In this document: one piece after another, positions 1 to 5,779 of the stretch | Numbering within the stretch: the first letter of the stretch is position 1 | How the letters are laid out: every line of letters starts with the position of its first letter | Assembly: GCA_016294985.1 (NCBI GenBank) | Contig: JAECRW010000091.1 | Span: 1 to 6,241, forward strand | Direction of reading: 5' to 3' | Length of the DNA stretch: 6,241 nt | DNA from: Candidatus Sifarchaeum marinoarchaea | GTDB lineage: Archaea; Asgardarchaeota; Sifarchaeia; Borrarchaeales; Borrarchaeaceae | The notes under the pieces: model-generated | Told to the model about the DNA's origin: nothing | What the model saw: only the letters and a program-made list of their open reading frames with translations | Databases searched by the model: none | Made by a program: the position numbers and the translations under genes

Positions 1-1
1 T

Positions 2-700
2 TTTAATGAGCCCACCTTGCTTTTGGAATACTCTCTTGATGTCTTTGATAGAGTTAAAGAGGCAGGTCCATATTATAATACATATGTAACAAATATGTAC
101 ATGACAGAAGAGGCCTTAAAATTACTAATAGAACACAAGTGTGATGCTTTTGCCGCCAATATGAAAGGCGATACACAAGTTGTAAAAAAGTACTGTGGTG
201 CAGACGTAGAACTCGTATGGAGAAACTTGAAATTAGCAAAGGAAATGGGAGCACATGTCGAAGTAATCACGCTTGTGATACCAACGATTAATGATGATGC
301 GCAAATCCTAAGCGAGATTGCCACTCGTATCCATGATGAATTAGGTAAGGACACGCCTTGGCATTGCACTCGGTTTCATCCAGCATACAAATCTAGGAAC
401 TTAGGGCTCAAAAAGAGAACGCCTATCGCTACACTAGAAAAATCCTATGAACTTGGAAAAGACGCTGGTTTGCGGTTTGTGTACTTGGGAAATGTACCAA
501 ATCATCCTTATGAAAACACATATTGTCCTTCCTGCAATGCATTATTGATTAAACGGTTTATTTTTGACTCACAGATCTTTTTTGATGTAAAAAAAAGAAT
601 AGATGACACAATTAATTTTGAGAAAAAGTGTCCTAACTGTGGAGAAAATATTGAAATATTTGGTGAATTTATTACAAAAGAAAAAGGGATCTTTGGGTAA
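2..700 (+). CDS. amrS: AmmeMemoRadiSam system radical SAM enzyme (AmrS family), C-terminal part
   Basis: This is the 3' part of a gene cut by the window start. The frame is open from base 2 and encodes 232 residues before TAA. The TTG at base 17 is not a real start, because the residues just before it (FNEPT) are the conserved T/N-EPT motif of this family's radical SAM core. The [4Fe-4S]-binding CxxxCxxC motif lies upstream, outside the window. Family hallmarks seen, counted from the first in-window residue, are YVTN (28-31), EVITLVIPTINDD (87-99), PWHCTRFHPAYK (119-130), and YLGNVP...TYCPSC...LLIKR (161-185). A second CPNC pair (210-213) suggests a zinc-ribbon-like tail. The family co-occurs with Memo-like and AMMECR1-like proteins and is related to pyruvate formate-lyase-activating enzymes, but its substrate is not established. 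Neither partner is in this window. An oddity is TNM in place of the usual TNG. I am confident of the family and less sure of the role. Confidence 0.9.
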   Translation, partial: FNEPTLLLEYSLDVFDRVKEAGPYYNTYVTNMYMTEEALKLLIEHKCDAFAANMKGDTQVVKKYCGADVELVWRNLKLAKEMGAHVEVITLVIPTINDDAQILSEIATRIHDELGKDTPWHCTRFHPAYKSRNLGLKKRTPIATLEKSYELGKDAGLRFVYLGNVPNHPYENTYCPSCNALLIKRFIFDSQIFFDVKKRIDDTINFEKKCPNCGENIEIFGEFITKEKGIFG

Positions 701-721
701 ATCTCTATGAAGAAGGCTTCT
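701..721. other. Convergent junction between two radical SAM genes
   Basis: Only 21 bp separate the TAA of the amrS-like gene from the TAG of the minus-strand gene, so the two transcripts must end within or beyond each other. An 11-bp inverted repeat (AGAAG-G-CTTCT, 711-721) sits here, but its one-base centre cannot form an RNA hairpin. An A-rich run at 675-689 reads as a T-rich tract on the minus strand and could help to end the minus transcript inside the amrS-like coding end. No convincing terminator is seen for the plus strand. Confidence 0.5.
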
Positions 722-2245
722 CTACTGGATTATTTCTAACTCGGGATGACGTCGCTCATAATAGCGGATGAATGCTTTTAGGACTTCAATCATTGCACGG
801 ATTCCCATTTTGACAATAGCTTTATGACCCATATCGCTGGCAACCACTCTGTAATTTCTGTCCATATGCTTGATGTTGTGTTTCCAGCAGTCTAAGAGAA
901 TACGAAAATGATATTGGTTCATGTTATCGGCAATGAAGGCTCTGGAATCTTTCATTGAGGTAACCTGCATTGGTACGAAGAAAAGTGGGATATACAAGTG
1001 AGGAAATGCGTCTAGTCTTTTTATTAGTTCAAGAGTCTCCTTCATTTCATCCGGTCCTTCACTGGGAAGCCCCGCTACTAATGTACAAGCATTCGTCCAA
1101 CCTAAATTTGCACACGTACGTAATGCGTCGTATATCATGTCTGGATATTCTTCTGCCGAGAAAGGAAAAGCTTTACCGTGCATTATTTCTCCAATTGTTT
1201 TGGAGCATCCAGTTTCGATACCTGGTTGACATCCATAGAATCGATGTCCCTTACTTCGAAGGTATTTAGTCAATCGTTCAAAAAGATCTGGGTCGAAAGC
1301 CATTGGTGCTAAAGTCGAATGAGTTACAAACACCCGGCTTATGCCAACATCCTCGAAGAGGGTTTTATATAAATTCATAATAGCATCTTTGTCCGGGTAG
1401 AAGTGCTTTGAGTTGGAACCATATAAGAACACATCCTCCGACTGTAGACACATGGAATTATCACCACTTCCCTCTGCATTTATTTTTGCATCATGCACAA
1501 TTTTTTCGAGAGGGAAATCGCGCATTTTTCCGGCGGTGTTAGGTGCACAGAATTTACATCCTCTCCCGCATCCTCTTGATATCTCTGTATAATTGCCAAG
1601 AGCTGGACCCTGTAATAGAGGTACATCTTCTGGTTTTACAGGTTTTCCATAAAACACTCTTTCATAAGGACTTCCATTGTTTTCCATTATTGCGGGAAAA
1701 ATCTCTGGAATTACATATTCTCCTTCACCGATTACTAAATAATCGATACCAAACTTATCCATGTGTTCCTGTACTTCCCAGGCACCTGGGCCTCCCATAA
1801 CTACTTTAAATCCATATTTATTCTTTAGTTCCTTGACTTTGCGCATTAATCGAAAGTATTCAATGCGATTGTGTGGAATACCCTTAAAAATAGTGCTCCA
1901 TGTAGAAGTTGCAGGACCGATTCCTAGTGGGTCTTCTGCTGAGATACCAACGATTTTTGTGTTCTTGTTTACTAACTTATCCAAATGAAGTGAATGTGCT
2001 ACCGCTACTTGCTCTTTAGTAAAATCGCTCTGAATACATGTTGCTTCAACGGTCCTAAGACCGAGGGTGGCCCGAACTAAAGTTCCATCAGGATACGCTG
2101 GTTCGAGTGGGCAAAAGAACTTGAAGTAAATCCAGTGTGGACATATATTTTGTGGTAGGCATGCACCAAAGCCTACATAAGGAATACCGTTGTAATCGCT
2201 TGTTAGGGATAGGTCTGAGGTTAATACGATTTCTGCACGTGCCAT
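722..2245 (-). CDS. Cobalamin (B12)-binding radical SAM enzyme, substrate unknown
   Basis: A complete 507-residue protein. The start ATG at 2245 is preceded by a strong Shine-Dalgarno AGGTGA (2252-2257), six bases away. The N-terminal part (about 55-200) looks like a B12-binding Rossmann domain, with LGLRTVEA (61-68), VGISAEDPLGIGP (99-111), MGGPG (150-154) and VIGEGE (171-176). The radical SAM core follows (about 216-430). Its iron-sulfur motif is SRGCGRGCKFC, with cysteines 226, 230 and 233 (CxxxCxxC). Later come GIETGC (342-347), GK..PF (357-362) and AGLPSEGPDE (391-400), the usual SAM/cluster-contact positions. The DxHxxG histidine motif of methionine synthase-type B12 domains is absent, as in many radical SAM methylases. 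Relatives include methyltransferases and carbon-carbon bond-forming enzymes, such as hopanoid C-methylases and the archaeal tetraether ring synthases (Grs). Assigning either function here would be a guess. The protein is probably cytosolic or membrane-peripheral; no transmembrane segments are seen. Confidence 0.88.
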   Translation of the reverse strand: MARAEIVLTSDLSLTSDYNGIPYVGFGACLPQNICPHWIYFKFFCPLEPAYPDGTLVRATLGLRTVEATCIQSDFTKEQVAVAHSLHLDKLVNKNTKIVGISAEDPLGIGPATSTWSTIFKGIPHNRIEYFRLMRKVKELKNKYGFKVVMGGPGAWEVQEHMDKFGIDYLVIGEGEYVIPEIFPAIMENNGSPYERVFYGKPVKPEDVPLLQGPALGNYTEISRGCGRGCKFCAPNTAGKMRDFPLEKIVHDAKINAEGSGDNSMCLQSEDVFLYGSNSKHFYPDKDAIMNLYKTLFEDVGISRVFVTHSTLAPMAFDPDLFERLTKYLRSKGHRFYGCQPGIETGCSKTIGEIMHGKAFPFSAEEYPDMIYDALRTCANLGWTNACTLVAGLPSEGPDEMKETLELIKRLDAFPHLYIPLFFVPMQVTSMKDSRAFIADNMNQYHFRILLDCWKHNIKHMDRNYRVVASDMGHKAIVKMGIRAMIEVLKAFIRYYERRHPELEIIQ

Positions 2246-2251
2246 TTAGAT

Positions 2252-2257
2252 TCACCT
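2252..2257 (-). promoter_or_regulatory. Shine-Dalgarno site of the B12 radical SAM gene
   Basis: Read on the minus strand this is AGGTGA, six bases before ATG 2245. It matches the archaeal anti-Shine-Dalgarno tail and fixes the start codon. Confidence 0.8.
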
Positions 2258-2267
2258 GCCCCTTAAC

Positions 2268-2282
2268 ACGAAAAATTTTCGT
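2268..2282. repeat. 15-bp perfect inverted repeat before the B12 radical SAM gene
   Basis: ACGAAAA (2268-2274), one central A (2275), then TTTTCGT (2276-2282). It lies 22 bp upstream of the ATG at 2245, just outside the Shine-Dalgarno site. Both arms match fully. It could be an operator or a site near the transcription start. The core is A/T-rich, so chance occurrence is possible. Confidence 0.5.
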
Positions 2283-2488
2283 CATAGATCCGAATAGATA
2301 GATAGGACTCTTTACAATAGTTAACGATCATTTTTAGTACACTATTACATTATTTAATTCGTATTAATTTTACGTGAATATTATAGGAGCTTAAAACATT
2401 TCAATCGTTTTTTTAGCAGTGGTATCTATAACTTTCATTTAAGAGTCTTTTTCTAGTGTCATTCCTTTACTTATGGAGCATCACTTAG
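2283..2488. other. Gene-free divergent intergenic stretch
   Basis: No open frame with a plausible start and ribosome site was found on either strand; the longest ATG frame noticed (2473) stops after eight codons. The stretch holds a short (ATAG)x3 run at 2294-2305. It also holds a weak minus-strand TATA candidate, TTAAATAAT (complement of 2349-2357), which would start a transcript near 2326 and give the B12 radical SAM gene a leader of about 80 bases. Otherwise it is plain AT-rich sequence. Confidence 0.5.
2349..2357 (-). promoter_or_regulatory. Weak candidate TATA box for the B12 radical SAM gene
   Basis: The minus strand reads TTAAATAAT. The predicted start point is about 25 bases on, near 2326. 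The region is AT-rich enough that such a match could occur by chance. Confidence 0.25.
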
Positions 2489-2498
2489 TATATAAATA
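2489..2498 (+). promoter_or_regulatory. Archaeal TATA box
   Basis: TATATAAATA is a near-ideal archaeal TATA box and predicts a transcription start about 25 bases downstream, near 2518-2524. The next gene on this strand is the permease at 2712, which would give a leader of about 190 bases, unusually long for an archaeon. It could instead drive a small untranslated RNA. Repeats and palindromes lie directly over the predicted start point. The box itself is convincing; what it drives is inferred. Confidence 0.6.
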
Positions 2499-2532
2499 GT
2501 GCGATTTTGGAACATATAGTGCTATATAGCGC
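2496..2532. repeat. ATAGTGC repeats with nested palindromes over the predicted start point
   Basis: ATAGTGC occurs at 2496-2502 and 2516-2522, and a variant ATAGCGC at 2526-2532. The starts are spaced 20 and 10 bp, close to two and one turns of the helix. GCTATATAGC (2521-2530) is a perfect palindrome, and ATATAG-TG-CTATAT (2514-2527) is a second inverted repeat sharing it. The first copy overlaps the end of the TATA box. This looks like an operator placed to block or guide initiation. Confidence 0.5.
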
Positions 2533-2551
2533 ATTGACATAGGCAAATGCG
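2530..2551 (+). repeat. Inverted repeat / possible hairpin in the permease leader
   Basis: CGCATT (2530-2535) and AATGCG (2546-2551) are complementary arms around a 10-base loop. It would lie at the very start of an RNA beginning near 2520. It may be a weak RNA hairpin or part of the neighbouring operator. Confidence 0.35.
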
Positions 2552-2560
2552 TTAAAAAGT

Positions 2561-2576
2561 ATGATATTAATATCAT
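2561..2576. repeat. Perfect 16-bp palindrome, probable operator
   Basis: ATGATATTAATATCAT reads identically on both strands across all 16 bases. It lies about 65 bp downstream of the TATA box and 135 bp upstream of the permease start. Length and symmetry suit a dimeric helix-turn-helix or winged-helix repressor. No regulator of that type is encoded in the window. Confidence 0.55.
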
Positions 2577-2655
2577 TTGGGTAGAAATCTAATGTATTAA
2601 TTACGAATAAAAATTGCAGTTTGTCTCTACCAGAGGAGTGACAATTACCATTTAA

Positions 2656-2664
2656 TTTTTATAT
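2656..2664 (+). promoter_or_regulatory. Weak alternative TATA-like element close to the permease
   Basis: TTTTTATAT would place a start point near 2685 and give a short leader of about 25-30 bases, more usual in archaea than the leader from the 2489 box. The match is ordinary for such AT-rich DNA. Confidence 0.25.
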
Positions 2665-2697
2665 TGAATCCTATGTTTATACATCCCTAAAAAAATT

Positions 2698-2706
2698 GAG
2701 GGAAGG
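2698..2706 (+). promoter_or_regulatory. Ribosome binding site of the permease gene
   Basis: A purine run (GAGGGAAGG) ends five bases before ATG 2712. An in-frame TGA at 2697-2699 lies directly upstream, so no earlier start is possible in this frame. Confidence 0.65.
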
Positions 2707-2711
2707 AACGA

Positions 2712-5642
2712 ATGCAAATTGGAGCAAACGTCGCTCAATATACAAGTCTTATTTTTATCATTCTTTTAATCTTAGTTATCGTTTTCATCTGGAAAGAACG
2801 TTGGATCATTGGTTTAGCGTTTAGAAATTTCAAAAGAAAAAAAGTAAGAAATACGTTGACTGTTATAGGCGTTTTGTTCAGCGTTGCAATGTTAGTTGGG
2901 TTTAACATAGCAAGGCAGAATGTCACTAACACCTTTTACAATACTATCGAGCTAGCTGCTGGCAAATTGGATCTTGAGGTTACGAGAGCTGATGGAGAGT
3001 CTTTTGATGAAGATTCAATGCACCTTCTTGATGATATAGAAGGTGTTGAGGCATATGCACCAAGAATACAGCGCTATTGCGTCATTTATATCCATAACGA
3101 CTGGAATTCCACTACGGCAACGGTCATTGGAATAGATCCCACTTACGACATCGCCTTTGGAGATATATACGACATTAACGATTCTAAACCAATCGATCAT
3201 CTAGTAACTGGATGGAATGCGATCGTCTCGGAATCCTTAATGGATGGAATCTCTGGAGAACGCGATGATAAAATAGTGAATGCATCTCTAGGCGATGACC
3301 TCGCCATTAAATATTATTATGATCATCCAAATTACAGGTTTAAAAGATTTAACATCGTTGCCTTTGCAGAAGGTAGAGGTAAAATCGCCCAGATTGGTTA
3401 TGGACGAGTAGTTGTTGTAACTTTAGACAAAGCACGAAAGTTTGTGCCAGGTTCCAATGGCAAAATTGATAAAATTATCATCAACCTCACAGAAGAAAGC
3501 AGAAAAGATTATAGAGCCGTTATGAATGAGATCCAAGATAAATTTGGTAAAGATTTCACGGTTGAAGCGGTTAGAGAAAGTTTACTTGCAGTTGCAGAAG
3601 GTGCGGTAGCAGGCTTTGATACAGCTTTGAACTGGGCTGGATTAATCACCTTATTGGCGTCTGTTTTTCTTGTATTTAATAGCATCGTGATGACAGTAAC
3701 AGAAAGGCGGTACGAGCTAGGCATAATGCGTGCTATCGGCTCGTCAAAGTTTCAGGTGTTTCGTCTTGTATTGTACGAAGTCATTATTTTAGGTGGAATA
3801 GGTGCTTTTGTAGGATCATTCGGAGGAGTTTTAGTTGCTCATGCAATAACTACTTATGTTTCAAATACCTACGTTTATGGCTTCAAGGTTGTAGTAGAAT
3901 CGGTAGAGCTAGATCCCACAATCATATTTAGTGGCGCTTTGATGGGCTTTCTTTTTGCCGTAGGAGGCGCTCTTTTCCCACTGGGGTCCGTAGCCACTAT
4001 GAAAATTGTTACGGCGTTACATGGTGATTCACACGAAGCCGGAAAGAAGAAAATATCACGAATACTGTTAGTTGGCGGTATTATATCAGCTATACTAGGC
4101 TTTGGAGGCCTCTTCATAGTCCCAGCGATTCCTGCAGCAAATTTATCCGATTTCTTATCAGGAACGCTCTCATTATGCATCGTTGGGATCTCTGTTTTAG
4201 TTGCAAAATACAGTAGAAAAGCAGCTAGCCTTGTCGCAGGCATCGGTCTTACTGCCACTGGAGTACTCGTTACAATATCGGCTGTATCTTATTTTTCCGA
4301 AATTGTATTACTCGTTGGAAGCATAATTCTTTGTGGATCACTTCTTGGTATCATATCACGAGGCTTTCATGGGATACTAACGCGAATACCTGCCTTTCAA
4401 ACAGTAGCTAAAATCGCTAGTAGAAACTTAACTCGTCGTCCTCTTCGCTCAACTCTGACTTTTGGAATCTTTACTATTTCGATCTCGTTAAGTATTTTGT
4501 TTGCATCGATTAACACGGCAGTAGAAGCAGGCATAGTTCACTATATTTCTTCAGCGCTGAATATGGATCTAATTGTAACCACAGATACAGGTGCGCCTCC
4601 AACCCTATCAGGAAACTTATCACGAATTGAAGGAGTGCATTGGACGAATAACACACCTACTGAAGAGTGGCGTCCTGGTGTTTCGGTATCCGAACTGACT
4701 GGAGCGAAATTCGAAATATGGGACGAAGAAGAGACTTCTTTATTAGTAGCTGTTAATTCATCAACTTATCCTCTTGCTGTTGAGCAGAATCTAATTCAGC
4801 CAGATCCGAATGCTACAGATATCATGGCCCTCTTTGACCAACTTGGGGGGACTGGAGATAACAAGTGCATTATAAGTGATAGACTCGCGGAGAAACTTCA
4901 TGTAAGAGTAGGGCAAAAAACAAGACTTGAGATATCTGCCCATGGGAATTCTACAGAATTTACAATAATTGGCATTGTTCATAATGATTTAATCGGCTAC
5001 CCGAAGGGTGGATACTTCTGCATTATTGACATAGAAAAATACTATGATTTCGGTTTTGATGATGATGTGCATATCTTCTATGTAAAATTGCGTTCTACAT
5101 ACTGGAACGGCACAGACGTGGACCAAGATGTAATTGCACAACAGATTCTTGATTTGTATGGGGATGAATATAACTTGGATATCATCAAAACAAAGGACTT
5201 TGTTGAGGACTGGCGGGTTAATGTGACCGAAACTACGCAATTCATGGCGGTCCTTTCATCGTCATCTATTATAATAGCTTTACTTGCTTTAGCTACGACA
5301 ATGATACGAATCGTTCAGGAAAGACAACGGGAAATTGGATTGCTTCGCTCTATCGGATACTATAAATCCGAGATAATCAAACTCCTTCTCGGCGAATCAC
5401 TACTCTTAGCTGTTTTGGGACTTGCAATTGGGATCATAAATGGCTATATATTGGCTGCAAGCTATCTTCCACATTTCAAAGAAATCGGCTTTACACCCTA
5501 CGAAGTCGAATTCGTGTTTCCTCTACTTCAAACTCTCATAGTGGCCATTCTTGGACTAGTCGTTGCGGTGGTGGGCACTGCTTTCCCGGCATACAAAGCT
5601 CTTCGGATGAGTCCTGCACAAGCTGTGAGATATACTGGCTAA
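2712..5642 (+). CDS. FtsX/MacB-type ABC transporter permease with two fused halves
   Basis: A 976-residue membrane protein made of two FtsX-like halves. Each half begins with a related motif (LAFRNFKRKKVRNTLT, 35-50; IASRNLTRRPLRSTLT, 568-583), then a transmembrane helix, a large outside domain (about 67-305 and 601-846) and three helices. The coupling motif occurs twice: ERRYELGIMRAIG (331-343) and ERQREIGLLRSIG (870-882). The C-terminal PAYKALRMSPAQAVR ending is typical of the family. Hydrophobic segments by eye are 11-27, 47-66, 306-329, 352-379, 402-425, 448-470, 483-498, 504-524, 527-548, 578-600, 847-866, 890-917 and 936-960. Such permeases work with a separate ATPase, either exporting or extracting lipids, lipoproteins or peptides or transmitting force to outside proteins; the substrate here is unknown. 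No ATPase gene adjoins it in this window. The outside domains carry many N-x-S/T sequons. Family is certain, function is not. Confidence 0.93.
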   Translation: MQIGANVAQYTSLIFIILLILVIVFIWKERWIIGLAFRNFKRKKVRNTLTVIGVLFSVAMLVGFNIARQNVTNTFYNTIELAAGKLDLEVTRADGESFDEDSMHLLDDIEGVEAYAPRIQRYCVIYIHNDWNSTTATVIGIDPTYDIAFGDIYDINDSKPIDHLVTGWNAIVSESLMDGISGERDDKIVNASLGDDLAIKYYYDHPNYRFKRFNIVAFAEGRGKIAQIGYGRVVVVTLDKARKFVPGSNGKIDKIIINLTEESRKDYRAVMNEIQDKFGKDFTVEAVRESLLAVAEGAVAGFDTALNWAGLITLLASVFLVFNSIVMTVTERRYELGIMRAIGSSKFQVFRLVLYEVIILGGIGAFVGSFGGVLVAHAITTYVSNTYVYGFKVVVESVELDPTIIFSGALMGFLFAVGGALFPLGSVATMKIVTALHGDSHEAGKKKISRILLVGGIISAILGFGGLFIVPAIPAANLSDFLSGTLSLCIVGISVLVAKYSRKAASLVAGIGLTATGVLVTISAVSYFSEIVLLVGSIILCGSLLGIISRGFHGILTRIPAFQTVAKIASRNLTRRPLRSTLTFGIFTISISLSILFASINTAVEAGIVHYISSALNMDLIVTTDTGAPPTLSGNLSRIEGVHWTNNTPTEEWRPGVSVSELTGAKFEIWDEEETSLLVAVNSSTYPLAVEQNLIQPDPNATDIMALFDQLGGTGDNKCIISDRLAEKLHVRVGQKTRLEISAHGNSTEFTIIGIVHNDLIGYPKGGYFCIIDIEKYYDFGFDDDVHIFYVKLRSTYWNGTDVDQDVIAQQILDLYGDEYNLDIIKTKDFVEDWRVNVTETTQFMAVLSSSSIIIALLALATTMIRIVQERQREIGLLRSIGYYKSEIIKLLLGESLLLAVLGLAIGIINGYILAASYLPHFKEIGFTPYEVEFVFPLLQTLIVAILGLVVAVVGTAFPAYKALRMSPAQAVRYTG

Positions 5643-5666
5643 TCTTCCCTTTTTTCTTATTTCTTG
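5643..5666 (+). terminator. T-rich archaeal-type terminator after the permease gene
   Basis: Directly after the TAA comes a pyrimidine tract, nearly all C and T, with a run of six Ts (5650-5655) followed by more T clusters. Archaeal RNA polymerase ends at such tracts without a hairpin. It suggests the permease and zinc-finger genes are separate transcripts. Confidence 0.5.
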
Positions 5667-5734
5667 TAGAAACAAAAAATCGCGATAAACCAATTTACGC
5701 TACTTACTATATTTTTAAAAATTGTTGAGATTTT

Positions 5735-5758
5735 CTATATTCAAAAAGACTAATAAAA
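5735..5758 (+). promoter_or_regulatory. Candidate promoter of the zinc-finger gene
   Basis: Two TATA-like elements are seen: CTATATT (5735-5741) and TAATAAAA (5751-5758). The second would place the start point close to the GTG at 5780 (leaderless transcript), the first near 5763 (leader of about 15-25 bases). Neither is a strong match, and the whole region from 5667 is AT-rich. Confidence 0.3.
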
Positions 5759-5760
5759 AC

Positions 5761-5772
5761 AGATGTACATCT
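5761..5772. repeat. Perfect 12-bp palindrome before the zinc-finger gene
   Basis: AGATGTACATCT is fully symmetric and ends seven bases before the GTG start. Its position between the candidate TATA elements and the start codon would suit an operator, possibly for autoregulation. Confidence 0.45.
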
Positions 5773-5779
5773 TTTTTTG

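Noticed and set aside
17..19. TTG as start codon of the first gene
   Set aside because: The frame is open to base 2 and the residues before the TTG (FNEPT) belong to a conserved family motif, so the gene runs in from outside the window.
711..721. AGAAG-G-CTTCT as a bidirectional terminator hairpin
   Set aside because: A one-base loop cannot fold in RNA, and no T-run follows directly on the plus strand.
970..1269. 99-codon plus-strand open frame
   Set aside because: It lies wholly antisense to the well-supported B12 radical SAM gene, has no recognisable domain and no convincing ribosome site.
1543..1988. Two plus-strand open frames antisense to the B12 radical SAM gene
   Set aside because: They are shadows of a conserved protein on the other strand, with no family features of their own.
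2294..2305. (ATAG)x3 tandem run
   Set aside because: It is too short to be more than chance in AT-rich DNA and has no clear link to a promoter.
2473..2499. Small open frame in the intergenic region
   Set aside because: It has only eight codons, no ribosome site, and overlaps the TATA box.
2742..2792. Cleavable signal peptide at the permease N-terminus
   Set aside because: The hydrophobic segment is followed by KERW and a basic loop with no cleavage-like site, so it reads as a membrane anchor.
3875..4258. 127-codon minus-strand open frame
   Set aside because: It is the antisense image of the permease's membrane helices; its Ala/Pro/Lys-rich composition reflects that and no domain is seen.
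5711..5722. ATTTTTAAAAAT palindrome
   Set aside because: A symmetric A/T-only sequence is expected by chance in such AT-rich DNA.
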